Source of the DNA: an uncultured Clostridia bacterium
GTDB lineage: Bacteria; Bacillota; Clostridia; UBA1381
DNA length: 33,591 nucleotides
Assembly (NCBI GenBank): GCA_947623955.1
Contig: CANQIP010000016.1
Location: 1 to 33,591 of the forward strand
Direction: 5' to 3'
Part shown: positions 8,125 through 15,821 of the stretch, one piece after another
Layout: each line of letters opens with the position of its first letter
How positions within the stretch are numbered: the stretch's first letter is position 1
Translations under genes and position numbers: made by a program
Notes under the pieces: generated by a model
Database searches by the model: none
Seen by the model: the letters and a program-made list of their open reading frames with translations, nothing else
What the model was told of the DNA's origin: nothing

Positions 8125-8144
8125 AGCCAAGAAGGGGGATTTTT

Positions 8145-8909
8145 ATGAAGAGATTTACTTTAGGCTTTATAATAGGCGGCATTATATGCTCCGCGCTGAC
8201 GGGGTTTGCGGTCGAGTACGCGGTAACGGCGAACCCGTTCCCTATCAAGGTTGACGGTGCTGCTAAGTCAATCGAGGGATATAACATAAATGACAGTACC
8301 TATTTCAAACTACGTGACGTAGCCGACGCGGTGGGCGGATTTACGGTAGGTTTTGTGAATAATACAATCACAATCAGCACATCGCAAGCCGAGCCGTCGG
8401 AGCAATCGCCGGAGCCCGCAAATACCGACGGAGCTATCACAATTTATGAGGGACAGCCGAGAGATAACCGCCTCGCGAAAGAGGGCGACACTTTCGTCAA
8501 AGCGGACGGTACGCAGATAGTGTTAAAGAAAGATGAAGTAACGGGCGTGTTGGGGTATAGACAAGGCGTTGCGCCGGATGTAGGTATAATGGATGAGATA
8601 GGACAAGGTGATGCTAAATTCACTGTTCCTTTGGAAGCAAATGGTAAACTGGTTACAAATAAATACGGTAATGACTCAACAGGTGCTTGGACTGCTGCAT
8701 CATTCTACAATGTAAATCCTCTGACTGGTGAGGGACATTGGGATAATGAATGGTCTGTAATTTCTCAAAAAACACATCCTCAAGCTCCTGGTACAACATT
8801 TGGTGAGATTTCAGAAGATAAGAACTTTATATGGGATGACGATGGTTGGGTACCATTAGCCTGTGATAATGGACACAAAATATTAGAGTATGTCAATACA
8901 CATCAGTAA
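8145..8909 (+). CDS. Secreted stalk-domain protein, array member A (C-terminal type 1)
   Basis: 254 residues. Residues 1-25 are a signal peptide or membrane anchor (FTLGFIIGG then SALTGFA). Residues about 28-79 resemble a single short copper-amine-oxidase-N/stalk repeat (ANPFPIKVDG, YNINDSTYFKLRDVADAVGGF), common in Firmicute surface proteins. Residues about 97-146 hold the array's shared module: ITIYEG, KEGDTFVKADGT, then GVLGYRQGVAPD. The last 105 or so residues are a distinct domain with VNPLTGEGHW, EW, SEDKNFIWDDD and a closing EYVNTHQ. This 3' third is visibly AT-richer than the 5' part. GGGGG in the leader is the ribosome site. It shares its C-terminus with member C and its N-terminus with B and D. 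The biochemical function is unknown. Confidence 0.88.
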   Translation: MKRFTLGFIIGGIICSALTGFAVEYAVTANPFPIKVDGAAKSIEGYNINDSTYFKLRDVADAVGGFTVGFVNNTITISTSQAEPSEQSPEPANTDGAITIYEGQPRDNRLAKEGDTFVKADGTQIVLKKDEVTGVLGYRQGVAPDVGIMDEIGQGDAKFTVPLEANGKLVTNKYGNDSTGAWTAASFYNVNPLTGEGHWDNEWSVISQKTHPQAPGTTFGEISEDKNFIWDDDGWVPLACDNGHKILEYVNTHQ

Positions 8910-8927
8910 TAGATAGGGGGATTTTCC

Positions 8928-9698
8928 ATGAAAAAGTTCACTTTAGGTTTTATTATAGGCGGTGTTATATGCTCCGCGCTGACGGGGTTTGCGGTCGAGT
9001 ATGCCGTTACGGCGAACCCGTTTCCGATCAGGGTTGACGGCGTTGCAAAATCAATCGAAGGCTACAACATCAACGACAGCACATACTTTAAACTGCGCGA
9101 CGTAGCCGACGCGGTGGGCGGATTTACGGTAGGTTTTGTGAATAATACAATCACAATCAGCACACAAGCCGAGCTGTCTGAACAGCCGTCCGAGTCCGCA
9201 AGCAACGACGCGCCTATCACAATCCACGAGGGCGAGGTATCGCAGAGAAGATTTGCAAGAGAGGGCGATACCGTTATAAAGGCTGACGGTACGGCGGTAG
9301 TGCTGAAAAAAGGGGTGCATGGCATTTTAGGTGAAGGTCAGGGAGTTGCGCCGGATCTCGGCGTTACGGTAACAGGTGTTGGTAATACCACAGTTACAAT
9401 GACAAATGTAACAGGTTTAGTATTCTCAGGTGATGTTGGAGACCAAGTTGATTCAACGGGTATGACAGTTAATAATCAGTCATATTATGTTAATTTAGTA
9501 ACGGGTGAGGGTCATTGGGCAGCTGAATGGAGGGTTATAACTTCTGCACCAACAGAACCCGGAGAATTTGCAGACCAATTATCAGAAGATAAAAACTGGG
9601 TTTGGTCTGGAACTTTACAATCTTGGATGGAAGTATCAGTACAGGCTATGCCACAAGAAGCATTAAACAGAGTATTGGCAGCTAATGGCTTAAATTAA
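8928..9698 (+). CDS. Secreted stalk-domain protein, array member B (C-terminal type 2)
   Basis: 256 residues, starting 18 bases after member A with GGGGG just upstream. The signal peptide and stalk-like domain (residues 1-79) differ from A at only four positions. The shared module reads ITIHEG, REGDTVIKADGT, GILGEGQGVAPD. The C-terminal type 2 domain (about 145-256) begins LGVTVTGVGNTTVTMTNVT and contains SYYVNLVTGEGHW, SEDKNWVW and a C-terminal Asn-Gly-Leu-Asn. It keeps the VNxxTGEGHWxxEW and SEDKN motifs of type 1, so the two types are distant homologues. The segment 8964-9241 is base-for-base identical to member D. The role is unknown; probably exposed at or released from the cell surface. 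Confidence 0.87.
   Translation: MKKFTLGFIIGGVICSALTGFAVEYAVTANPFPIRVDGVAKSIEGYNINDSTYFKLRDVADAVGGFTVGFVNNTITISTQAELSEQPSESASNDAPITIHEGEVSQRRFAREGDTVIKADGTAVVLKKGVHGILGEGQGVAPDLGVTVTGVGNTTVTMTNVTGLVFSGDVGDQVDSTGMTVNNQSYYVNLVTGEGHWAAEWRVITSAPTEPGEFADQLSEDKNWVWSGTLQSWMEVSVQAMPQEALNRVLAANGLN
8964..9241 (+). repeat. 278-bp exact direct repeat, copy 1 (in member B)
   Basis: Comparing line by line, 8964-9241 and 10940-11217 are identical over 278 bases. They cover the signal peptide, the stalk-like domain and the start of the shared module of members B and D. Divergence begins immediately on both sides. The identity implies recent duplication or ongoing gene conversion. Confidence 0.93.
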
Positions 9699-9731
9699 AA
9701 TTTTGTTATATATAAAAACGAGGTAACGCAT

Positions 9732-10880
9732 ATGAGAACGAAAAAAATTACGGCGGCGATAGCAGCGGCGGCGCTTGTGACTGGAACGATTGCAAGTGCG
9801 GCGACGTTTCCCGATGTGAAGTCCGGGGATTGGTATTACGACACGGTTACGGCGATGACGAATAAAGGGTTATTCGCGGGAATTGAAGAAAACGGCACGG
9901 TGTATTTTAAGCCGGAGAGCACGATGACGCACGCGGAGTTTATTGCGGTTGTGGACAGAATTTTAAATCTCGACACAAGCATAAAGGGTGAAACGTGGTG
10001 GTATGGAGTGTATCACGCCGCGGTTGACACAAATTTAATAACAAGCGGCGAGATGAGCGAAACCGACATGGACAAGGACATAACGCGTCAGGAAATGGCA
10101 ATGATAGCGGTACGCGCCATTGAAAAGCGGGGCGAAACGCTCTCAAAGCAGTATGCCGATAACGTTCAGGCATCGATCCCCGACAACCAAAAAATCGACA
10201 GCCGCTACCGCGATTTCGTTCTGACGGCATATGAAAACGGTATACTCTGCGGCGTGGACGACATCGGCACGTTTGATCCTGACGGCACACTTACGCGCGC
10301 TGCTGCGGCGACGGTACTGAACCGCATAACCGAACCGTCAACAAGAGAGAACCGCGATTTCTCGCAGCCGCCCGATACGCTGCACAACTACAACCCCATA
10401 ACGATTTACGAGGGTCAGCCCCGAACGGAGGAAAATATGCGTCTGGCGCGTGAGGGCGATATATACGTCAAGGCGGACGGCACGCGGGTAGTATTGAAAA
10501 CAGATGAATTGACGGGCGTGTTGGGTTACGGTCAAGGCGTTGCGCCGGACATTGGTTTGACAGAGATGGTCGGACAGGGTAAAGCAGCAACCCCTCATAC
10601 ATTGGTTGCCAATGATAGAATGGTTACAAATAAATACGGTAATGACTCAACAGGCTCTTGGACTGCCGCATCATTCTACAATGTAAATCCTCTGACCGGT
10701 GAGGGTCATTGGGATAAAGAATGGTCTGTTATAGCTATAAAAACGCGTCCTAAAGCCCGCGGTACAGTATTGGGTGAAATTTCAGAAGATAAGAACTTTA
10801 TATGGGATGATGACGTTTGGGTTTGTTTAGCCTCAAACAATGGACATAGCCTATTAGAGTATGTCAATACACATCAGTAA
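9732..10880 (+). CDS. S-layer-homology-anchored protein, array member C (C-terminal type 1)
   Basis: 382 residues. Residues 1-24 are a signal peptide (AAIAAAALVTGTIASA). Three SLH motifs follow at about 26-67 (FPDVKSGDWYYD), 85-130 (WWYGVYHAAVDTNLI) and 145-195 (DFVLTAYENGILCG, FDPDGTLTRAAAATVLNRI). They would bind secondary wall polymers. From about residue 217 it carries the array's shared module (ITIYEGQPR, REGDIYVKADGT, GVLGYGQGVAPD) and a type 1 C-terminal domain nearly identical to that of member A, ending in the same EYVNTHQ. The SLH block thus replaces the stalk-like N-terminus of its neighbours, an N-terminal swap. GAGG lies 8 bases before the ATG. This member indicates that the shared C-terminal domains work at the cell wall. 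Confidence 0.9.
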   Translation: MRTKKITAAIAAAALVTGTIASAATFPDVKSGDWYYDTVTAMTNKGLFAGIEENGTVYFKPESTMTHAEFIAVVDRILNLDTSIKGETWWYGVYHAAVDTNLITSGEMSETDMDKDITRQEMAMIAVRAIEKRGETLSKQYADNVQASIPDNQKIDSRYRDFVLTAYENGILCGVDDIGTFDPDGTLTRAAAATVLNRITEPSTRENRDFSQPPDTLHNYNPITIYEGQPRTEENMRLAREGDIYVKADGTRVVLKTDELTGVLGYGQGVAPDIGLTEMVGQGKAATPHTLVANDRMVTNKYGNDSTGSWTAASFYNVNPLTGEGHWDKEWSVIAIKTRPKARGTVLGEISEDKNFIWDDDVWVCLASNNGHSLLEYVNTHQ

Positions 10881-10903
10881 TAGATAGGAGGAAGGAATTT
10901 TCC

Positions 10904-11674
10904 ATGAAAAGATTTACATTAGGTTTTATTATAGGCGGGGTTATATGCTCCGCGCTGACGGGGTTTGCGGTCGAGTATGCCGTTACGGCGAACCCGTTTC
11001 CGATCAGGGTTGACGGCGTTGCAAAATCAATCGAAGGCTACAACATCAACGACAGCACATACTTTAAACTGCGCGACGTAGCCGACGCGGTGGGCGGATT
11101 TACGGTAGGTTTTGTGAATAATACAATCACAATCAGCACACAAGCCGAGCTGTCTGAACAGCCGTCCGAGTCCGCAAGCAACGACGCGCCTATCACAATC
11201 CACGAGGGCGAGGTATCACAGAGAAGATTTGCAAGAGAAGGCGACATCGTTATAAAAGCAGACGGCACGGAGGTAGTGCTGAAAAAGGGACCGCACGGGG
11301 TACTTGGCGAAGGTCAGGGCGTTGCGCCCGACCTCGGCGTTACGGTAACAGGTGTTGGTAATACCAAAGTTACAATGACAAATGTGACAAAGTCTGTTTT
11401 TTCAGGTGATGTAGGCGCTCAGGTTGATTCAGTAGGAGAACGTATCAATAATCAATCCTATTATGTAAATCAGATAACAGGAGAGGGACATTGGGGCTCA
11501 GAATGGATGGCAATGAAGTCCATACCGACAACAGAGGGTACAGTTAAATATCAGTTGTCAGAAGATAAAAATTGGTATTGGGATGATGTTATGCACTCTT
11601 GGACGGAGGTTTGTGTTCAAAATATAGGGCCAAAGACTTTAGCAAAAATAAATGAAGTTAATGGCTTAAACTAA
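10904..11674 (+). CDS. Secreted stalk-domain protein, array member D (C-terminal type 2)
   Basis: 256 residues, 23 bases after member C with AGGAGG upstream. Its first 115 residues are almost the same as member B. The shared module reads REGDIVIKADGT, GVLGEGQGVAPD. The type 2 C-terminal domain has diverged more (LGVTVTGVGNTKV, SYYVNQITGEGHW, SEDKNWYWDD), yet ends with the same Asn-Gly-Leu-Asn and is followed by the same AT-rich bases as B. This pattern (conserved front, diverging back) suggests selection for variation in the exposed C-terminal domain. It is followed by the bidirectional terminator shared with smpB. Function unknown. Confidence 0.87.
   Translation: MKRFTLGFIIGGVICSALTGFAVEYAVTANPFPIRVDGVAKSIEGYNINDSTYFKLRDVADAVGGFTVGFVNNTITISTQAELSEQPSESASNDAPITIHEGEVSQRRFAREGDIVIKADGTEVVLKKGPHGVLGEGQGVAPDLGVTVTGVGNTKVTMTNVTKSVFSGDVGAQVDSVGERINNQSYYVNQITGEGHWGSEWMAMKSIPTTEGTVKYQLSEDKNWYWDDVMHSWTEVCVQNIGPKTLAKINEVNGLN
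10940..11217 (+). repeat. 278-bp exact direct repeat, copy 2 (in member D)
   Basis: Partner of 8964-9241. The two copies lie 1,976 bases apart in the same orientation, so homologous recombination between them would delete or amplify one C-D unit. Confidence 0.93.
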
Positions 11675-11704
11675 AATTTTGTTGTGTATGAGTGTAAAAT
11701 AAAA

Positions 11705-11729
11705 CGCGGCACAATGCCGCGCAATTTTT
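11705..11729. terminator. Bidirectional terminator between the array and smpB
   Basis: The stem CGCGGCA / TGCCGCG (11705-11711 and 11715-11721) has a three-base loop. It is followed by a T-run on the plus strand (CAATTTTT) and, reading the minus strand, by TTTTATTTTA. It can end transcription from both the surface protein array and smpB. Confidence 0.8.
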
Positions 11730-12201
11730 AATATCTGTTGTAATTTTTGACCGCCCTGTCCATATTGCGTTTCGCGTCCTTTTTCACGATGTCGGCGCGT
11801 TTGTCGTAGAGCTTTTTACCCTTCGCGACCGCGAGCGACATTTTCACGCGCGAGCCTTTGAGGTACACGCTCAAGGGTATGAGCGAGTAACCGTCCTGCG
11901 CGATATAGCCTATGAGCTTTATTATCTCCTTCTTGTGGAGCAGCAGCTTTTTTTCGCGCAGCGGGTCGCGGTTAAAGATATTGCCCTGCTCGAACGGGCT
12001 TATGTTCATCTGCTTGACGAACACCTCGCCGCCCGTTATCTGCGCGTAAGCGTCGGATATGTTGACCTTTCCGGCGCGCACCGATTTGACCTCCGTGCCG
12101 AAAAGCTCGATACCCGCCTCGTACGTTTCCTCTATGAAATACTCGTGGCGCGCTTTTTTGTTCTGCGCCAGAATTTTTATGTTTTCCTTTTTGTCAGCCA
12201 C
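11728..12201 (-). CDS. smpB: SsrA-binding protein SmpB (trans-translation)
   Basis: 157 residues, the usual length. SmpB binds tmRNA and delivers it to stalled ribosomes. Family motifs are [16 protein letters not shown] near the start, [16 protein letters not shown], the [21 protein letters not shown] segment, and a basic C-terminal tail with GKKLYDKR and [11 protein letters not shown], which enters the mRNA channel. The start is GTG at 12199-12201, with AAAGGAGG 7 bases upstream. An upstream in-frame ATG at 12219 would place the ribosome site inside the gene. It has its own promoter and a terminator directly downstream. No tmRNA gene was recognised nearby. Confidence 0.95.
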   Translation of the reverse strand: MADKKENIKILAQNKKARHEYFIEETYEAGIELFGTEVKSVRAGKVNISDAYAQITGGEVFVKQMNISPFEQGNIFNRDPLREKKLLLHKKEIIKLIGYIAQDGYSLIPLSVYLKGSRVKMSLAVAKGKKLYDKRADIVKKDAKRNMDRAVKNYNRY

Positions 12202-12229
12202 AGCGCGCCCTCCTTTCATTAACGTGTTT

Positions 12230-12258
12230 ATTGTACCATATCGCGAGTGCGTTTACAA
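12230..12258 (-). promoter_or_regulatory. Promoter of smpB
   Basis: On the minus strand, TTGTAA (12253-12258) and TACAAT (12230-12235) are spaced by 17 bases, 28 bases upstream of the GTG start. It sits in the 70-base gap after the thioesterase gene. Confidence 0.65.
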
Positions 12259-12271
12259 CATAAACCGTTCG

Positions 12272-12751
12272 TCATTTTTTGCGCCCGCCGCGCATATTGT
12301 AACGTTTTTCGCCTTCCTTGTACAGCTTTTTCTCGTATTCGCCCGCGCCTTCAAGCGACAGTGCGGGTACCTTTGCGGGATTGCCGTTTTTGTCGAGCGA
12401 TACCATTGTGAAAAACGCGGTCAGCGCGATTTGCTTTTCGCCGCTTATGAGGTTCTCGCTCTCCACCGTCACGAAAATTTCCATCGACGTGCGTCCGGCG
12501 TATATTACCTGCGCCTTGCACGTCACAAGCTCGCCGATATGTATCGGTTTTTTGAAGTTGATTTCCGCTATCCGAGCCGTTACGACGTTTGTGTGCGCGT
12601 GTTTCATCGCGGCGACGCCCGCGGTCGAGTCCATGAGCTTTATTATTTCGCCGCCGTGTACGTTGCCGGCGGGGTTTGCCTGCATCGGCATGACCTCCTG
12701 CGCCAGTACCGAGTACGACTCCTTCATCGTTCTTTCGATTTTCTTTGCCAT
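12272..12751 (-). CDS. Acyl-CoA thioesterase, hotdog fold (YciA/BFIT family)
   Basis: 159 residues with a single hotdog domain (about 8-130) that hydrolyses acyl-CoA thioesters in the cytoplasm. The N-terminal motif QANPAGNVHGGEIIKLMDSTAG contains the Asn and His-Gly-Gly typical of the family's active site, with Asp41 on the following helix. RIAEINFKKPIHIGELVTCKAQV is the standard second half. The C-terminal 30 or so residues are charged and probably unstructured. AGGAG lies just upstream of the ATG. It begins 11 bases after recN ends, so it is likely in the nadK-argR-recN transcript. The substrate is unknown. Confidence 0.9.
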   Translation of the reverse strand: MAKKIERTMKESYSVLAQEVMPMQANPAGNVHGGEIIKLMDSTAGVAAMKHAHTNVVTARIAEINFKKPIHIGELVTCKAQVIYAGRTSMEIFVTVESENLISGEKQIALTAFFTMVSLDKNGNPAKVPALSLEGAGEYEKKLYKEGEKRYNMRGGRKK

Positions 12752-12762
12752 TTTAATTCTCC

Positions 12763-14430
12763 TTATCCGCGTGCGTCCGACAGCATTTGCCGCGCGTGCT
12801 TTAGCGCCAGATCGCTTACCTCGCGCCCGTCTATAATACGCGCAAGTTCCTCTTCCCTGCCGCGCTCGTCGAGTTCCGTAAGCGTTGTGCTTGCCATTTC
12901 GCCGTCCGTGTTCTTCTGTATCAGGTAATGGTTGTCAGCCGCCGCCGCAAGCTGCGGAAGGTGGGTTATACATATTACCTGCTTGTTTTTGCCTATGCCC
13001 TTGAGTTTTTCGGCTATGCTTACCGCCGCCCTGCCCGAAACGCCCGTGTCTATCTCGTCGAATATGAGCGTGCCTACCTCGTCGGTGTCGGCGAGAATTG
13101 ACTTTATCGCGAGCATCACGCGTGACAGCTCGCCGCCCGACGCTATTTTCACAAGCGGCTTCAACGGCTCGCCGGGGTTCGCGCTTATCAGAAACTCCGC
13201 CTTGTCCATGCCGTTGTCGTAAAACTCATCCGCGCTCTCCACGCTTACGCAAAAGCGCGCCTTCTCCATGTTAAGCTCGCCGAGCGACGTTTCTATGCGC
13301 TTTTCAAGGTCGGCAGCCGCTTTTTTCCGTATGTCCGTAAGCTTTTTGCCCTCGGCACGGAGACGGTCGGTTGTTTCGTTTAATTTTTCCGTAAGCTCAG
13401 CCGTCTTTTCGTCGCTAAGCTTTATGTCGTCAAGCTCACTTTCGGCTTTGGCAAGGTAGTCAAGAACCGCCTGCACGCTGCCGCCGTACTTGCGTTTAAG
13501 GCGCGATATTGTTTCGAGACGTTCCTCCGTTTCGTTAAGCTCGCGCTCGTCGTACTCCACGCCGTCGCCGTACTCCTTTATCTCGTGCGCAGCGTCCTCC
13601 ATCGTGTACATAATGGTGTTTACCGCCTCGTAAAGTTCGTTAAGGCGCGGGTTAAGCCCGCTTATACGTGAGAGCGCGTCCGCGGCTATGCTAACGCCGT
13701 CGTAAGCCGGCTGCGCCTCGTCGCCTCCGTACAAATTGGCGTACGCTTCGTCTATCGCCGTTTTTATCTGCTCCGCGTTCGCGAGTACCGTGCGCCGAGC
13801 CGTAAGCTCCTCTTCCTCATTTGCGGCAAGGTTCGCGCCCTTTATCTCGTTTATCTGATATTCGAGCAAATCCATACGCTGCATTTTCTCGCGCTCGTCC
13901 ATTTTGAGCGAGTCGAGCTTTTTCAAAATACCGCGACGCTCCGCGAGCAGACTTTTGTATCTGTCAAGCTGCTCCGCGTCGTCCGCGTAAGCGTCGAGAA
14001 AGCCCATGTGGCGCGACGGCGTCAAAAGCGCCTGATTGTCGTGCTGACCGTGTATGTTCACAAGACTGTCCGATATTTCGCGCAGCACGTTGAGCGTCAC
14101 AGCCATACCGTTTACGCGCGCGCTGCTCTTGCCGTCGGCGGTCACGCGGCGCGTTATTATAAGCTCGCCGTCCTCCGCGTCTATATCGTTGTCGGCGAGC
14201 AGCTTTTGTATACTCTCGGGCGCGTCAAAAACAGCCTGTACGACCGCCTCATCGCTGCCGAAACGTACAGCCTCTCTGTTTGCCCGATCGCCGAGTATCA
14301 TGTTTATCGAGTCGATAATTATTGACTTGCCCGCGCCCGTCTCACCCGTGAGAACGGTCACGCCGCCGTGAAAATCGACGGTCAGCTTGTCTATTACGGC
14401 AACGTTTTTTATGGATAAACCTGTGAGCAT
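12763..14430 (-). CDS. recN: DNA repair protein RecN
   Basis: 555 residues, normal length. RecN is an SMC-like ATPase that acts at DNA double-strand breaks. It has a Walker A GETGAGKS at about 31-38, the LVNIHGQHDNQALL segment, and a long central coiled coil (about 165-370) rich in Glu, Lys and Leu. The C-terminal ABC signature region KIASGGELSRVMLAIK is followed by Walker B LIFDEIDTGVSG and ICITHLPQLAA. The ribosome site GGAGGAG is formed by the last codons of argR (Asn-Gly-Gly-Glu-stop), and the genes are 5 bases apart, so translation is coupled. Confidence 0.97.
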   Translation of the reverse strand: MLTGLSIKNVAVIDKLTVDFHGGVTVLTGETGAGKSIIIDSINMILGDRANREAVRFGSDEAVVQAVFDAPESIQKLLADNDIDAEDGELIITRRVTADGKSSARVNGMAVTLNVLREISDSLVNIHGQHDNQALLTPSRHMGFLDAYADDAEQLDRYKSLLAERRGILKKLDSLKMDEREKMQRMDLLEYQINEIKGANLAANEEEELTARRTVLANAEQIKTAIDEAYANLYGGDEAQPAYDGVSIAADALSRISGLNPRLNELYEAVNTIMYTMEDAAHEIKEYGDGVEYDERELNETEERLETISRLKRKYGGSVQAVLDYLAKAESELDDIKLSDEKTAELTEKLNETTDRLRAEGKKLTDIRKKAAADLEKRIETSLGELNMEKARFCVSVESADEFYDNGMDKAEFLISANPGEPLKPLVKIASGGELSRVMLAIKSILADTDEVGTLIFDEIDTGVSGRAAVSIAEKLKGIGKNKQVICITHLPQLAAAADNHYLIQKNTDGEMASTTLTELDERGREEELARIIDGREVSDLALKHARQMLSDARG

Positions 14431-14435
14431 TTATG

Positions 14436-14891
14436 TCATTCTCCTCCGTTAAAAAGCTTTCTGAGCTTTTCCGTTATTTCACGCGCCTTACTTTCCGACG
14501 CGGCTATTATAAGGAGCGTGTCGTCGCCGGCTACCGAGCCCAAAAAGTCGCCCCTCATGGTGCTGTCTACCGACGCAGCCACAGCCGACGCCATACCCGG
14601 GTACGTCCTTACCACGACGCTGTTGAGCGCGTACTCGACGCTGCGAACGGTGTCGGTTATCACGTTTATGCGCCTGTCCATTTCCTCGGGAATGTCGTCC
14701 GGCGAGGAATAGACGCTGCCGCCCGACGGCATGGGGATTTTTACAAGTCCCAAATCCTTTATGTCGCGCGATACCGTCGCCTGCGTCACCTTATAGCCGC
14801 ACTTTTCAAGCTCCTCTATAAGCTGCTCGTGGGTTTTGATATTCTGCTCGTGTACGATGCGCAGAATTTGTCCCTGCCTCTTGTACTTCAT
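14436..14891 (-). CDS. argR: Arginine repressor ArgR/AhrC
   Basis: 151 residues. The N-terminal winged helix-turn-helix (about 1-70) contains VTQATVSRDIKDLGLVKIP, the DNA recognition helix of the ArgR family. The C-terminal domain (about 80-150), which hexamerises and binds arginine, includes VVVRTYPGMASAVAASVDS and GSVAGDDTLLI. It controls arginine synthesis and breakdown. The ATG at 14891 is chosen over an in-frame GTG at 14897, since GGAGG lies 8 bases upstream of the ATG and would overlap the GTG. It sits 17 bases after nadK and just before recN, a classical Clostridia order. No arginine genes are in the window. Confidence 0.96.
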   Translation of the reverse strand: MKYKRQGQILRIVHEQNIKTHEQLIEELEKCGYKVTQATVSRDIKDLGLVKIPMPSGGSVYSSPDDIPEEMDRRINVITDTVRSVEYALNSVVVRTYPGMASAVAASVDSTMRGDFLGSVAGDDTLLIIAASESKAREITEKLRKLFNGGE

Positions 14892-14908
14892 TTTCACAAC
14901 CTCCGCTG

Positions 14909-15751
14909 CTATGACAGCTTGCTTATAAGCGTGTCATAGAATGACTGATTTCCGATTTTGATAAGCTCAAAATCATATTCCGATTCCGTTATGATTACCT
15001 CGTCATTGTCCGTGATGCCGCACCTGATGCCGCCGTCAGCCGTCACAAATGCCTCGCTGCCGCCATAAAAGCTGTTAATTTTTATTTTTATTGTTTTGCA
15101 TGAAGGGAGTACCGCGCTGCGCGCAGATAATGTGTGTGCGCAAATCGGCGTCGCCACGAGCAGTCTCATTCCCGGCTCTACTACGGGCCCGCCCGCCGAT
15201 ATTGAATAGCCCGTCGAACCCGTCGGAGTGGCGATTATAAGTCCGTCCGCGCTGTAACGGTTCACACGTTCGCCGTCCGCGAAAAGCTCGACCGCGATAA
15301 GCTGGTCGCCGAGCGATTTCGACACTACCACGTCGTTGAGCGCGTGAAAGCTTTTTTCGCTGCCGTCATTCTTGCGTATGACCGCCTTTATCATCATGCG
15401 TTTTTCCGTGCCGTAATCGCCCGATAAAAGCTTTTCGAGCGCGCATTCAGTATCGGACGGCTCTATTTCAGCCATAAACCCTATTTTGCCGAGGTTGATG
15501 CCGAGTACCTTCACGCCGTTTTCCGCACATTCCGCAGCTCTTTGCAGTATCGTTCCGTCGCCGCCGAGCGCGACCGCAACGTCCGCGCTCGAAAGGAGCT
15601 CCGCGCTTACCGCGTACTTTATCCCGAGCGACGCGGCTATATGCTCGTCGTCGGTGCATAGTTCCGTTTTGTCCTTTAAAAAGCCGACGATACGCCTTGT
15701 GTTTTCAAACTCCCTGTCCTTTGCCCCGTTTATAATTAAAGCCGTTTTCAT
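14909..15751 (-). CDS. nadK: NAD kinase
   Basis: 280 residues. Phosphorylates NAD to NADP. The signature GGDGTIL is at about 64-70, followed by GINLGKIGFMAE. The second domain has ALNDVVV, then SADGLIIATPTGSTGYSISAGGP (NAD-binding loop). GGAGG lies upstream of the ATG at 15749-15751, and a very good promoter lies just upstream. It is the first gene of the nadK-argR-recN-thioesterase unit. The rRNA methylase gene tlyA, which often precedes nadK in Clostridia, is not present here; the preceding gene is the GH27-rhodanese fusion. Confidence 0.96.
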   Translation of the reverse strand: MKTALIINGAKDREFENTRRIVGFLKDKTELCTDDEHIAASLGIKYAVSAELLSSADVAVALGGDGTILQRAAECAENGVKVLGINLGKIGFMAEIEPSDTECALEKLLSGDYGTEKRMMIKAVIRKNDGSEKSFHALNDVVVSKSLGDQLIAVELFADGERVNRYSADGLIIATPTGSTGYSISAGGPVVEPGMRLLVATPICAHTLSARSAVLPSCKTIKIKINSFYGGSEAFVTADGGIRCGITDNDEVIITESEYDFELIKIGNQSFYDTLISKLS

Positions 15752-15792
15752 AAACCAACACCACCTCCGCGGCGCATAAGTGTATTTATATT

Positions 15793-15821
15793 ATTATACA
15801 CCCTCCGCCGTTATTTTTCAA
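15793..15821 (-). promoter_or_regulatory. Promoter of nadK-argR-recN
   Basis: On the minus strand, TTGAAA (15816-15821) and TATAAT (15793-15798) are separated by 17 bases. The -35 box overlaps the last codons (Leu-Glu-Lys) of the upstream GH27-rhodanese gene. Confidence 0.75.

Noticed and set aside
8145-11674. Diversity-generating retroelement target genes
   Set aside because: No reverse transcriptase, no template repeat and no adenine-specific pattern; differences are spread over the C-termini and the genes are full paralogues.
12202-12271. tmRNA gene next to smpB
   Set aside because: The gap is only 70 bases and contains a promoter; no tRNA-like acceptor end or tag reading frame is visible there or downstream.
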